Assembly: GCA_900544715.1 (NCBI GenBank)
Contig: UQWL01000013.1
Coordinates: forward strand, 1-64,000
Origin: an uncultured Oscillospiraceae bacterium
Lineage (GTDB): Bacteria; Bacillota; Clostridia; Oscillospirales; Acutalibacteraceae
Direction of reading: 5' to 3'
Length of the DNA: 64,000 nt
Positions 44,297 to 53,275 of the stretch are shown here, one piece after another; the stretch's first letter is position 1, and each line of letters opens with the position of its first letter. A program made the translations under genes and the position numbers. Below the pieces are notes generated by a model. That model ran no database searches and was not told the origin of the DNA. It saw only the letters and a program-made list of their open reading frames with translations.

Positions 44297-44530
44297 ATGG
44301 CTACTATGCAGGCTCTCGTAATCGGCGTAGAGCGCAATCGCCTGCTTGTGCTGGATTTTTCAACCCGGCGGCGGGTTGTCGTGATTACGCCAAACGCGCG
44401 CAGGTTCCGCCAGGGTAATATCGTCCGCATCCGATACAACGGCGTGATGACGAACAGCATGCCGCCGCAGATTTATGCGATCAATATTTTTGCGCTCCCA
44501 GGGGGCGGATTTTGGTGCAATTGGTGCTAA
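44297..44530 (+). CDS. Small basic protein of unknown function
   Basis: A 77-aa protein with no recognised family. It is rich in arginine and in short beta-type stretches (ALVIGVERNRLLVLDF, RRVVVITP, GNIVRIRYNG), suggesting a small beta-barrel of OB or Sm type. It ends with a glycine/tryptophan/cysteine tail (GGGFWCNWC). The ATG at 44297 has GGAGGTGAT five bases upstream, a very strong site. A terminator follows closely, so the gene appears to be expressed on its own. Confidence 0.7.
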   Translation: MATMQALVIGVERNRLLVLDFSTRRRVVVITPNARRFRQGNIVRIRYNGVMTNSMPPQIYAINIFALPGGGFWCNWC

Positions 44531-44551
44531 ACGCACGTTAATAAATAATCC

Positions 44552-44587
44552 CTGGGCTGTTGCGTAATGGGCTGCATTTCGCAGCAG
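44552..44587 (+). terminator. Terminator after the 77-aa protein gene
   Basis: The stem ggctgttgcg/cgcagcagcc (one wobble) with loop taatgggctgcattt is followed by five T residues. It belongs to the GTTGC-type family of the window. Confidence 0.85.
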
Positions 44588-44815
44588 CCTTTTTCCATAA
44601 GCAATTGGCAGTTTGCAGCTTGCTTTTTAAAGCTTGTCGAAATGTAAGCAGTTTTGAAATTGGATCGTTGACATTCCCACACGAATTCGGTAGAATGTTG
44701 ATGTAAAAAATATCCATCTGTTACAGGCTGGATTTCGCTTATAGTCCAGTTTGCCCAGTTTCTTTTTTCAAAACATTTGTGAGGGAGGTGCATCTGGTTT
44801 TTCTTGCGTTTCCCC

Positions 44816-44844
44816 TTGCTTTTTCCACGCAAACCATCTATAAT
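44816..44844 (+). promoter_or_regulatory. recA promoter
   Basis: TTGCTT (44816-44821) and TATAAT (44839-44844) are 17 bp apart, about 50 bp before recA. The rest of 44588-44815 holds nothing recognisable. Confidence 0.8.
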
Positions 44845-44855
44845 AGCAGTTATAA

Positions 44856-44869
44856 CGAACAAATGTGCG
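44856..44869 (+). promoter_or_regulatory. LexA (SOS) box of recA
   Basis: CGAAC-aaat-GTGCG differs by one base from the Gram-positive LexA consensus CGAAC-N4-GTTCG. It lies just after the -10, where bound LexA would block transcription. No lexA gene is in the window. Confidence 0.75.
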
Positions 44870-44895
44870 AATTGTAATCGGAGGGATTCTATACT

Positions 44896-46035
44896 ATGGC
44901 GGATAAACAAAAGGCGCTGGACACTGCGCTTGCGCAGATTGAAAAACAATATGGTAAAGGCGCGATCATGCGTCTGGGGCAAAACAACGGCATGAATGTT
45001 GCGTCGATCCCGACGGGCTCCATCTCCCTTGATGTTGCCACCGGCATCGGCGGCCTGCCGCGCGGCAGGATTATCGAAATTTACGGCCCGGAATCCTCCG
45101 GTAAAACCACCCTTGCGCTTCATGTAGTTGCCCAGGCGCAAAAGGCAGGGGGAGAGGCCGCATTTATCGATGCGGAGCACGCGCTTGACCCGATCTATGC
45201 GGAAAATCTCGGCGTGGATGTGGATTCCCTGCTTGTCTCCCAGCCGGATAACGGCGAGCAGGCGCTCGAAATCACGGAGGCTCTCGTGCGTTCCGGTGCG
45301 ATCGATGTCGTTGTGGTCGATTCCGTGGCGGCCCTTGTTCCGCGCGCGGAGATCGAGGGCGAGATGGGCGATTCGCATGTTGGCCTGCATGCACGGCTCA
45401 TGTCGCAGGCGCTGCGTAAGCTTGCGGGCTCTATCTCCAAATCCAACTGCATTTTGATCTTCATCAATCAGCTGCGTGAAAAGGTTGGCGTGGTGTATGG
45501 CAACCCGGAGGTGACCACCGGCGGCCGCGCGCTGAAATTCTACGCCTCCATGCGTATTGATGTGCGCCGCATCGAGCAGCTCAAGGCGGCGGGCAATGAG
45601 TTTGTCGGCTCCCGTACGCGGGCGAAGATCGTGAAAAATAAAGTGGCGCCGCCCTTTAAAGAGGCGGAATTTGATATCATGTACGGCAAAGGCATCTCCC
45701 GCGAAGGCGAGCTGCTGGATATCGGCGTGAAGCTCGATATCATCCAGAAGAGCGGCGCGTGGTTCTCCTATGGCGACAGCCGCCTGGGACAGGGCCGTGA
45801 CAATGTGAAAGACCTGTTCCGCACGAATACGGAACTGGCGGATGAGATTGAGGGGAAGATCCGCGCGAATCTCGGCAAGCTGACCAATGACAGGCGCGCC
45901 GCACCCGCTGCGGGCGCGAAGGAGGAGGCGTCTGCCAAGGCTGCCCCGGTGCAGTCGGCTCCTGCGGCGAAGCCGACTACCCGCGCGGCGGCGCGCGCAA
46001 AGCTCGATATCGCTGTGGATGACGACGAAACATGA
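44896..46035 (+). CDS. recA: Recombinase RecA
   Basis: The strand-exchange recombinase and SOS co-protease, 379 aa. Walker A GPESSGKT is at residues 64-71, with VVVDSVAALVPRAEIEGEMG as Walker B and loop L1 and the L2 loop in FINQLREKVGVVYGNPE. The C-terminal tail from about 334 is Ala-rich and ends in an acidic DDDET. It has GGAGGG upstream and overlaps recX by four bases (ATGA). Confidence 0.98.
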   Translation: MADKQKALDTALAQIEKQYGKGAIMRLGQNNGMNVASIPTGSISLDVATGIGGLPRGRIIEIYGPESSGKTTLALHVVAQAQKAGGEAAFIDAEHALDPIYAENLGVDVDSLLVSQPDNGEQALEITEALVRSGAIDVVVVDSVAALVPRAEIEGEMGDSHVGLHARLMSQALRKLAGSISKSNCILIFINQLREKVGVVYGNPEVTTGGRALKFYASMRIDVRRIEQLKAAGNEFVGSRTRAKIVKNKVAPPFKEAEFDIMYGKGISREGELLDIGVKLDIIQKSGAWFSYGDSRLGQGRDNVKDLFRTNTELADEIEGKIRANLGKLTNDRRAAPAAGAKEEASAKAAPVQSAPAAKPTTRAAARAKLDIAVDDDET

Positions 46036-46658
46036 TCCTCACAGCGCAGCAGGGCAAAGGGCAGAAAATTCATATTCTGCTGGACGGCGAATACCGCCTG
46101 ACAACAAACCAGGAATTTTGGCTGACCTGCGGGCTTTTCTCCGGCATGGAGATCGATGAGGCGGCGTTTGAAACGTTTGCCGCCCTGGTGGAGGAAAACA
46201 AGGCGAAGCAAAAGGCGCTGCGCCTGCTGGAAATGCGCGATCACTGCGAGCGCGAGCTTGCAAGCAAACTTGTGCGCGGCGGGTTCAGCCGGGAGGCCGC
46301 GCAGGCTGCTGCTACCCGCATGGTGGAGCTTGGGCTTGTCAACGATGAAGCCTATGCACACAGCCTGGCGGACGAGCTGTTTCGCCGCAAGGGGTTCAGC
46401 CCCGCCCGCATTGAGCAGGAGCTCGTTTCACGCGGCGTTGCCCGCGATACCGCCTATGAGGCGGCGCATGAGATCGAGGGCGACCCATTGGCACGGCTGG
46501 ACACGCTGCTGGAAACCAAATATGTGGGCTCTTACAAGGGCACGGAGAAAGACCGCCGCCGCGTGGCAAACGCGCTCCAAAGGCTCGGCTATTCCTTTGC
46601 GGATATCCGCAGGGCGATGGAGGAGCATGGCATGTGGCAGGTGGAGTACGAACCCTAA
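46032..46658 (+). CDS. recX: RecA regulator RecX
   Basis: The 208-aa RecX protein binds RecA filaments and limits their activity. It is made of tandem three-helix repeats; the motifs LLEMRDHCERELASKLVRGG and LGLVNDEAYAHSLADELFRR are typical, and the C-terminal repeat ends with RVANALQRLGYSFADIRRAM. Its ATG overlaps the recA stop, so it is translationally coupled and under the same SOS control. The N-terminal 50 residues are the extension common in Firmicutes RecX. Confidence 0.94.
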   Translation: MILTAQQGKGQKIHILLDGEYRLTTNQEFWLTCGLFSGMEIDEAAFETFAALVEENKAKQKALRLLEMRDHCERELASKLVRGGFSREAAQAAATRMVELGLVNDEAYAHSLADELFRRKGFSPARIEQELVSRGVARDTAYEAAHEIEGDPLARLDTLLETKYVGSYKGTEKDRRRVANALQRLGYSFADIRRAMEEHGMWQVEYEP

Positions 46659-46829
46659 ATGGTTCGGGGCGTTTTAAGGCCGGTAGGCGGGCGGGGTATC
46701 TGCCCGCTTGGGCGCACTGCTACAACACAATGCGGAATTTATTGTGAATGTGGAAATTGGCATACGAATTGATTTCAAAGGGGCTGTTGCAAAGGCTTCC
46801 CCGCAGAGATAAACTGTAACAAGGCGTGG

Positions 46830-46867
46830 TTTCAGGCGCAGATACACAGATGTATCTGCGCCTGAAA
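46830..46867. other. Perfect 17-bp hairpin downstream of recX
   Basis: TTTCAGGCGCAGATACA (46830-46846) and its exact complement (46851-46867) surround a four-base loop, caga. No T run follows. It sits between recX and the shared terminator at 46899-46942. Confidence 0.85.
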
Positions 46868-46896
46868 TTCGCATCATGGAGGCAAAAGCGGATTTT

Positions 46897-46943
46897 TGAA
46901 GGGACCGTTGTAAAATGCTTTTCATTTTACAACGGTCCCTTTG
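46897..46943. terminator. Bidirectional terminator between recX and the phosphodiesterase gene
   Basis: Stem aagggaccgttgtaaaatg pairs exactly with cattttacaacggtccctt around loop ctttt. It has A/T flanks on both sides and shares the GTTG(C/T)AAAATG core of the family. Confidence 0.88.
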
Positions 46944-46967
46944 ACCAATCCAGTTCAAAATATGTCT

Positions 46968-47903
46968 TTACAGCGTTTCAATCTTTTTGCTGCTCGCCAA
47001 AAAGGTCATCCGATCCTGTATGTTCTGCGTGCCGTGCCGTGTTTTATGCCCGCCGTGGTCAGAGGTAATCAGGATGAGCCAATCTTCCTTGTCATAAGTA
47101 GCGCGGGTGCGGATACGCTCCATCAGCTCGTATGAGCATCGGTCGCAATCGGAGATGCTCTTTGTATACAAATAATTGTTGTTGGTGAAGGCAATGCCGT
47201 GGCCGCAGCTATCCGGCCCCTCATAAATGCCGAAAATACAATCCACATCCGCGTCGATTGCGTACAGGAGCTGCTCATGCAGGTCGTTTTCATTTTTGCA
47301 GTGGAGATATTCGAGCGGCACGCGTTCCTTTTGAACGGTCTCTATTTCGCCTTTGTAGGTGTTGGTGAAATGTGTCTCCCACAGGCCGTAGAAGCAGGCG
47401 GAAATGCCACGGCGTGCGAGCTCCAGCAGGGCGGTCGGATACTCCGCCTTCATCGTCTCCATCTCGTAAACCCCGTGCTCCCGCGCCCAGACGCCGGTCA
47501 GGATAGACGCCCAGCCGGGCGCGGTGCTCGTATCCTGCTTCGTTTTTTTATCGCCCGGCTCGCCGCCCGCATAGGTCAGGTATAGCCCGCCCTGTTCTTT
47601 TAGGGCGCATATGGCGCTCAGGCGGCTGTTTTCATTCGTAACGGCAAGCTTTGGGTCGCGGGATTTCACGAGGTTGAGCATCCCGTCCGCCCGTGCGCCG
47701 TCGAATCCGACGATGAGCGCCTTCTTGCGTTTGCCGTAATCCGTATCGGTGAAATGCTCGCGGATGAGGCGGGCTGTGACGGTCTGCGGATAGGCAGAAG
47801 CGATCGCGTTTTCAAAAATGCCGCTTTTCTGCACCGATTCGATATAGTCTTTTTCTGATTGGGCGGTGTCGAAGTGCCGGGCTAATTTTTGGATTAACGA
47901 CAT
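46968..47903 (-). CDS. Alkaline phosphatase-fold phosphodiesterase/sulfatase-like protein
   Basis: A 311-aa cytoplasmic enzyme of the alkaline phosphatase superfamily (type I phosphodiesterase/nucleotide pyrophosphatase-like). Metal-ligand motifs are IVGFDGARAD (about 64-73), the nucleophile region DTSTAPGWASILTG, the EGPDSCGHG block and TSDHGGHKTRHG. The substrate is unknown; the neighbouring OPA transporter and mannosidase suggest a sugar- or glycerol-phosphodiester. The start is preceded by AGGAGG. It is divergent from the transporter. Confidence 0.82.
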   Translation of the reverse strand: MSLIQKLARHFDTAQSEKDYIESVQKSGIFENAIASAYPQTVTARLIREHFTDTDYGKRKKALIVGFDGARADGMLNLVKSRDPKLAVTNENSRLSAICALKEQGGLYLTYAGGEPGDKKTKQDTSTAPGWASILTGVWAREHGVYEMETMKAEYPTALLELARRGISACFYGLWETHFTNTYKGEIETVQKERVPLEYLHCKNENDLHEQLLYAIDADVDCIFGIYEGPDSCGHGIAFTNNNYLYTKSISDCDRCSYELMERIRTRATYDKEDWLILITSDHGGHKTRHGTQNIQDRMTFLASSKKIETL

Positions 47904-48013
47904 GGCGTGAGAGCCTCCTGTAACTCAATTTTTGATCGCGTCCAGTATAGCCCAACGTTCCGGAAATAGCAAGCGGAGCGCCGCTGTTTTCTGGAAAAAT
48001 GGCAGCGAAACGA

Positions 48014-48043
48014 TTGCTTTTCAGCGGCGCGGTATGGTATAGT
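48014..48043 (+). promoter_or_regulatory. Promoter of the OPA/MFS transporter gene
   Basis: TTGCTT (48014-48019) and TATAGT (48038-48043) are 18 bp apart, with TGG before the -10. Confidence 0.6.
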
Positions 48044-48079
48044 AATCAGGATTAATTTTGTGTGATGCGGGGGAAAAGA

Positions 48080-49354
48080 ATGGGTAAAAACCATGTGGGA
48101 TTCGGATCCCGCGAGAAGGGGCTATTCCTCCTTTGCTGGACGGCTTATTTCGCAACTTATATCTGCCGGCTGAATTTTTCGGCCGTTATGCCGGAGTTGA
48201 GCGTGTTGGGGCTTTTCACAAAGGCGCAGATGGCGTCCGTCTCCTCCTGCTTTTTTATTACATACGGCGTGGGCCAGTTTATCAACGGCTTTTTGGGCGA
48301 CCGGATCGTGCCGCGCCAGATGGTGTTCGGCGGGCTGCTGGTTTCGAGCCTGTGCAATATCCTGTTGTTTTTTCTGCACGGATACGGCGTGCTGCTTTTC
48401 TTTTGGGGCGTCAACGGCTTTGTGCAGTCCATGGTGTGGTCGCCGATTCTGCGTATCGCGGGGGAGTATTACGATGAGAAGGGCAAATCGAAATTTGGCA
48501 TCGATATCTCCACCACCGTGCCGCTCGGCACGCTCGCAAGCTATGGCGTGAGCATGCTCTCGCTGAAATTCCTCCCCTGGAACAGCGTGTTTCTCGCCTG
48601 CGGCCTGATTGTGCTGGCGGTGAGCGCCGTTTGGCTCGTGGGCACAGGGAGGCTGCTGCCGAAGATGGAGAAGGTTGCGCCGCCGCCCTCCGCCCAGATG
48701 GCGCAGGCAAGCGGGGAAAAGCTGCCGCTGCGGCAGTTCCTCTCGCTCTTCGCATCCTCCGGACTGATTCTGCTGCTCCTCCCGATTGCGGTGCACGGCA
48801 CACTGAAAGACAGCGTCACGCAGTGGGTGCCGACCTATATCGTTGAAAAATTTGCGGCGGATAACAGCATCTCCCTGGCGCTTACCATGATCCTGCCCAT
48901 CGTCAATGTGGCGGGCGCCTACCTCGCAAAATGGCTCAACCGCTATACCCGCAGCGAACCCGCGACGGCAAGCGCCTTTTTTGCCGTGGCGCTGGGGCTT
49001 TTGGGCATCCTGCTCTTCTGGGGCGACCGGAGCATGCTGCTGACGGTTTGCTGCCTTGCGGGGATCACCACCTCCATGTTTGCGGTCAATGTGATGATGA
49101 TCACGTTTATCCCGCTGCATTTCAGCCGGTATGGCCGCACGAGCTCGATGTCCGGCTTTCTCAACAGCGTGGCCTATATCGGGTGCGGTGTTTCGAATTT
49201 CGGCACGGGATACCTGCTGAACCGTTTCTCCTGGGACGCGACGATTTTTATGTGGATCGCGCTGGCGGCTGCGGCGATTGCGCTGTGCCTTGCAACCATC
49301 CGCATCTGGCGGAATTTTCAACAGAAAGAAACCAATTTGATTGAAGTGCGATAA
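48080..49354 (+). CDS. MFS transporter, organophosphate:phosphate antiporter-like
   Basis: A 424-aa protein with about twelve membrane helices, resembling the OPA family (GlpT/UhpC). Traits are CWTAYFATYICRLNFSAVMP in helix 1, YGVGQFINGFLGDRIVPRQM with the loop 2-3 motif, and WGVNGFVQSMVWSPILRI. Members exchange sugar phosphates or glycerol phosphates for phosphate, or act as sensors. The ATG at 48080 follows GGGGGAAAAG; an in-frame GTG at 48062 is possible. It precedes the beta-mannosidase gene by 45 bp, probably in one transcript. Confidence 0.87.
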   Translation: MGKNHVGFGSREKGLFLLCWTAYFATYICRLNFSAVMPELSVLGLFTKAQMASVSSCFFITYGVGQFINGFLGDRIVPRQMVFGGLLVSSLCNILLFFLHGYGVLLFFWGVNGFVQSMVWSPILRIAGEYYDEKGKSKFGIDISTTVPLGTLASYGVSMLSLKFLPWNSVFLACGLIVLAVSAVWLVGTGRLLPKMEKVAPPPSAQMAQASGEKLPLRQFLSLFASSGLILLLLPIAVHGTLKDSVTQWVPTYIVEKFAADNSISLALTMILPIVNVAGAYLAKWLNRYTRSEPATASAFFAVALGLLGILLFWGDRSMLLTVCCLAGITTSMFAVNVMMITFIPLHFSRYGRTSSMSGFLNSVAYIGCGVSNFGTGYLLNRFSWDATIFMWIALAAAAIALCLATIRIWRNFQQKETNLIEVR

Positions 49355-49399
49355 AGCAAAGCTGCAACAGAATGCGGAATATCGGAAAGGGTGTTATCT

Positions 49400-51976
49400 A
49401 TGCTGGAACAATCATTAAACGGCGCCAAAGGCGTGTGGCAATTCCATGAGGCAGGGCAGGGGGAATGGCTCCCGGCGGAGGTGCCGGGCTGCAATTATAA
49501 CGACCTGCTGGCGCTTGGCCAAATCCCCGACCCCTTCATCGGGCAGAATGAGGAAAAAAGCAAATGGGTGGCGGAAAAGGATTGGGAATACCATCGCACC
49601 TTCTCTGTGGATGAGGCGATGCTCCAAATGGATGAAGTGTTCCTCCACTGCGATATGCTCGATACGCTGTGCGAGGTGTATGTGAACGATTCGCTTGCAG
49701 GCGTGGGGAAGAATATGCACCTGACCTATGATTTCCCCGTGAAGCAGTTCCTGCGCGCGGGGGAGAATGAGGTGCGTATCGTCTTTTTCTCCCCGCTTCA
49801 ATTCCTGCGGGAAGAGGAGAAACGCGAGCACGTGCCCGGCAATGGGCAGAGCGTGACCGGAGCGGCTCATATGCGCAAGGCGCAGTGCCATTTTGGATGG
49901 GACTGGGGCCCGACGATCCCGATCAGCGGCATTACGCGCGATATCTCCCTGTGCGGCTATGAGACCGCGCGGATTGAGGAAACGCGCATCGCCCAGAGTC
50001 ACCACGACGGCGTGGTGGATGTAACGGTGAAGGCCTGCGCCGGGCCGCTTGCCGCCGCGCAGGAGCAGCCGCTTACGGTTACATTCACGCTGCTTGCGCC
50101 CTCCGGCGAGGAGCTCGGCCGCCAAACGGCCAAAGGGCCGCAGGCGGAATGCACGTTTATAGTGGAAAACCCGCAGCTCTGGTGGACGAACGACCTCTCC
50201 GATGCGGAAACGCAGCCGCTCTATACCGTTAAGACGGAGCTTTGCGCAGATTGCGCGGGAGAGCAGGCGCTCGACGCCGATACGAAACGCATCGGCCTGC
50301 GCACAATCACGCTGAACCGGGAAAAAGACCAGTGGGGGCATAACTTTCAGTTTGTGTTAAACGGCGTGCCGCTGTTTGCCAAGGGCGGCGACTACATCCC
50401 CATGGATTCGTTTATCACCCGCGCGGACGATGCGAAAAAGCGCCAATTGCTCCGGGATTGCCGCTATGCGCATATGAACATGATCCGCATCTGGGGCGGC
50501 GGCTATTATGAAACGGATTCCTTCTACGATATCTGCGATGAATACGGCATCCTTGTTTGGCAGGATTTCATGTTTGCCTGCGCGCCATATCCGTTTTATG
50601 AAGAATCGTTTCAGGCGAGCGTGAAGGAAGAAATCGCCTGCAACGTGCGGCGGCTGCGCCACCATGCGAGCCTTGCGCTTTGGTGCGGCAATAATGAGAT
50701 TGAGGATATGTCCATGGGCTGGAAGGCATATGTCAAGCTCAACCAGTGGACGGAAAAATTCTTCTATCAAATCCTGCCGGATTTTGTGAGCGCGCTGGAC
50801 GATCAAACGCCCTTCATCTCCGGTTCCCCCTGCGGCACGGGGTATTTGAAGGAAATCCACAGCGATAACGCGGGCGATACGCACCTGTGGCAGGTTTGGC
50901 ACGGCCTGCAGCCGCTGAATTTCTACCGCAGGCATTTAACGCGCTTTTGCAGCGAATTCGGCCTGGAATCCATGCCGAGCATCTCCACGGTTAACTTCTT
51001 TGCAAAGCCGGAGGAGAAAGCGCTGACGAGCGATGTGTTCAACGCACACCAGAAGAGCCCCAGCGGCAACAAAAAGATGATTTACTATATCGCCTCGCAG
51101 TATCTGCTGCCGGAGCGGTTTGACGACCTATTGTATCTGACGCAGATGATCCAGCTTGAAGGCGTGCGCGATGCAACGGAGCACTGGCGGCGCAACCGCG
51201 GCCGCTGCAACGGCTCGCTCTACTGGCAGCTCAACGATTGCTGGCCGGTGTGCTCCTGGGCGGGCATCGATTATTTTGGCCGTTTCAAGGCGTTGCACTA
51301 CGGAGCGCGCCGCTTTAACGAGCCGGTGATGGTCTCCGTTGAGGATACGAAGGAGAAATTCCGCCTTTTTGTGATTAACGACAAGGCGGAGCCCTTTACA
51401 GGCTCGCTCTCCTGCAAGGTGCTCCGTTTCGATGGGTCGCCGGTGTTTGAAAAGCATTTCACCGTGAACGCCGCCGCAACGGGCGTTGCGCGTGTGGCGC
51501 TGATGGAGTGCAAGGCGCTGCTCCAGGGCGCGCGCCGCGAGGAATGCGTATTCGTCGCGCAGCTAAACGACGCGGATGGCGCGACGGTATCCCGCAAAAC
51601 CGTGCTCTTCCAAAAGGAGCGCGATTGCCGCCTGCCGAACTGCAAATATGACTTTGACGTAACGGTTGCGGATGGGCAGGCGAGCGTGACGGTTTCCTCC
51701 GACGCGTTTGCGCGCAGCCTGCTCATCGACAGCCCGCTGTTCGACGGCAACCTGACGGATAATTTCTTTGACCTTCTGCCCGGCGAGCGGGTAACGGTGA
51801 CGGGCCCGGTCAAGGCGGGCGTTACGGCGGCGGAGCTGCGCCGGAGCCTTGTGCTGCGCAGCGTGGGGAATATCACAGAGGTGAAGTCAAAGCGCAACAG
51901 CCAGCTCCAGGCGCTGGGCGTGAAGATGATCCCGATCAATTTTGTGAATTGGGTTTACCGGGCGATTGTGGGGTAA
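49400..51976 (+). CDS. Glycoside hydrolase family 2 beta-mannosidase
   Basis: An 858-aa cytoplasmic retaining glycosidase. It has a jelly-roll N-domain (about 1-170, with HFGWDWGPTIP), an immunoglobulin-like domain to about 290, then a TIM barrel beginning at FAKGGDYIPMDSFITR. Acid/base E433 lies in WCGNNEIEDMS and the nucleophile E519 in CSEFGLESMPS. These match beta-mannosidases better than beta-galactosidases. There is no signal peptide, so the substrate is imported. The ATG at 49400 was chosen over a GTG at 49391 for spacing from GGAAAGGG. Confidence 0.93.
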   Translation: MLEQSLNGAKGVWQFHEAGQGEWLPAEVPGCNYNDLLALGQIPDPFIGQNEEKSKWVAEKDWEYHRTFSVDEAMLQMDEVFLHCDMLDTLCEVYVNDSLAGVGKNMHLTYDFPVKQFLRAGENEVRIVFFSPLQFLREEEKREHVPGNGQSVTGAAHMRKAQCHFGWDWGPTIPISGITRDISLCGYETARIEETRIAQSHHDGVVDVTVKACAGPLAAAQEQPLTVTFTLLAPSGEELGRQTAKGPQAECTFIVENPQLWWTNDLSDAETQPLYTVKTELCADCAGEQALDADTKRIGLRTITLNREKDQWGHNFQFVLNGVPLFAKGGDYIPMDSFITRADDAKKRQLLRDCRYAHMNMIRIWGGGYYETDSFYDICDEYGILVWQDFMFACAPYPFYEESFQASVKEEIACNVRRLRHHASLALWCGNNEIEDMSMGWKAYVKLNQWTEKFFYQILPDFVSALDDQTPFISGSPCGTGYLKEIHSDNAGDTHLWQVWHGLQPLNFYRRHLTRFCSEFGLESMPSISTVNFFAKPEEKALTSDVFNAHQKSPSGNKKMIYYIASQYLLPERFDDLLYLTQMIQLEGVRDATEHWRRNRGRCNGSLYWQLNDCWPVCSWAGIDYFGRFKALHYGARRFNEPVMVSVEDTKEKFRLFVINDKAEPFTGSLSCKVLRFDGSPVFEKHFTVNAAATGVARVALMECKALLQGARREECVFVAQLNDADGATVSRKTVLFQKERDCRLPNCKYDFDVTVADGQASVTVSSDAFARSLLIDSPLFDGNLTDNFFDLLPGERVTVTGPVKAGVTAAELRRSLVLRSVGNITEVKSKRNSQLQALGVKMIPINFVNWVYRAIVG

Positions 51977-51995
51977 AGGGAAGCAGGCGATACGA

Positions 51996-52190
51996 GTGTC
52001 CGAAAAAGAAATAGATGCAATGAAAGCACTGGACGAAGCTGCGGAAAAAGCCGGCGGATACCTTTCTCCATTCATTGATTCAAAAACGCATTACGATTAC
52101 CGGAAGATGATCGCATACTGCCGTGAAAAGGGAATTGAACCGCTGGATTTGACGATTCGGGAGCTTCATCAGTTTATTATCAAGCAGTGA
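51996..52190 (+). CDS. Small hypothetical protein
   Basis: A 64-aa protein of unknown family beginning (GTG) SEKEIDAMKALDEAAEKA and ending LTIRELHQFIIKQ. It is charged and predicted mostly helical, without signal or membrane segment. The frame is open from 51966 inside the end of the mannosidase gene; GTG at 51996 was taken because the residues before it overlap that gene. It lies directly downstream of the mannosidase gene, and a terminator follows. Confidence 0.6.
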   Translation: MSEKEIDAMKALDEAAEKAGGYLSPFIDSKTHYDYRKMIAYCREKGIEPLDLTIRELHQFIIKQ

Positions 52191-52210
52191 ATCCCATGAA
52201 AAACAGATGA

Positions 52211-52247
52211 GAAAAGCGCTTGCCTTTTTGGCGGGCGCTTTTTATTT
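52211..52247 (+). terminator. Terminator after the mannosidase operon
   Basis: Stem aagcgcttgcc with ggcgggcgctt (two wobbles) is followed by five T residues. Confidence 0.85.
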
Positions 52248-52250
52248 TGG

Positions 52251-52508
52251 ATGAGTAAAAAAATTGTCCAGTTGATTTTTTTGTAATGTTTGCGATTATG
52301 AATTGCTTTGATAAACATGGAAAGCGGAGCATGCGCTCAGGCCGCGCGGGCCCACGCCTTTTCTAACTGCTTTCCTCGCAGGGAAAGCATGGGAAACAGG
52401 CGTGGGCCCGCGCGGCCTGAGCGCGTTCTGATTTCCTGATCCGTGATTGAAATAGGTAATGGAAATAAAGTTCACCCCTACGTTGAGCGAAAAATTGTTT
52501 TTACTCAT
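52251..52508. repeat. Palindromic MITE-like element with terminal inverted repeats
   Basis: The 258-bp element begins and ends with the inverted repeat ATGAGTAAAAA. Its centre is a perfect 26-bp inverted repeat (52333-52358 with 52399-52424) around an inner TGCTTTCC/GGAAAGCA hairpin. No transposase is encoded and no target duplication is obvious. About 55 bp of it (52296-52350) recur at 12193-12247. It could be a miniature inverted-repeat element or a large structured RNA. Confidence 0.75.
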
Positions 52509-52666
52509 TTACTGTGTATTTACAACGCTTTTTCACTAATCATGCTACAATCATTCAAAACCATTCGGTTTTTTATCAATCTTGTGACTATCTAGTAACG
52601 GACTTATTTCTTTTTTATGATATGCTTTCAAAAAGTGATAAAAAGAACGAAAAGGAGAAGAAAACA

Positions 52667-53143
52667 ATGAACAACGATCAGGAATTTAAAACCCTCTGCG
52701 CAAACATCAAAACCATCCGCTCCTCCCTTCACCTCTCCAAAACCCAACTCACCCAAATCATGAAAATCTCCCCCAAAACCCTTGACCGCCTCGAATCCGG
52801 CGAAGTTCCCGCCCGCATGGGCACAAAAGCCCTCGTCCGGCTCTCGCAATTCCTGCGCGTTACAATCAGAGACCTGTTCCTCCCGGATTTGATGGACCGC
52901 ATCCGCCCGGAATCGCTTTTGATCCTCCCGCAAAACCGTTTCCGCGCGCTGCGGGAGGAGCGGGGCCTCACCACGCGCGCACTGGCGAAAGCCATCGGTT
53001 GCAGCGCGCGGACCTACGAGCGTTATGAGGCGGGGCTTTTGCAAATCCCAGCGTCCATTGCCATCCGTCTGGCGGATTTCTATGGCTCGATCAGCGTTGA
53101 TTATCTCGTCGGCCTGACGGATCAAAAAGAACGGAAAAAATAA
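52667..53143 (+). CDS. XRE family regulator with two helix-turn-helix units
   Basis: A 158-aa DNA-binding protein with two Cro/C1-type units: the first (about 8-62) includes SKTQLTQIMKISPKTLDRLE, the second (about 92-150) includes TTRALAKAIGCSARTYERYE. There is no ligand-binding or membrane domain. AAAGGAG is ten bases before the ATG at 52667; the frame is open upstream to 52514 but without family features. Its targets are unknown; candidates are the neighbouring glycosidase genes. The base composition at its start (Asn/Lys codons, C-rich) differs slightly from its neighbours. Confidence 0.88.
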   Translation: MNNDQEFKTLCANIKTIRSSLHLSKTQLTQIMKISPKTLDRLESGEVPARMGTKALVRLSQFLRVTIRDLFLPDLMDRIRPESLLILPQNRFRALREERGLTTRALAKAIGCSARTYERYEAGLLQIPASIAIRLADFYGSISVDYLVGLTDQKERKK

Positions 53144-53275
53144 TGGAAGCGGGCAGTATGATTGCTGAACCCGGGAATCTATAAAGATGCATAATTTTAA
53201 TTGACTTCACTTCAAAAAATCAGTACAATCTGATTAATGTTCCGATTTGATAGGAGAAAGTGGAGGGAAGCGATT

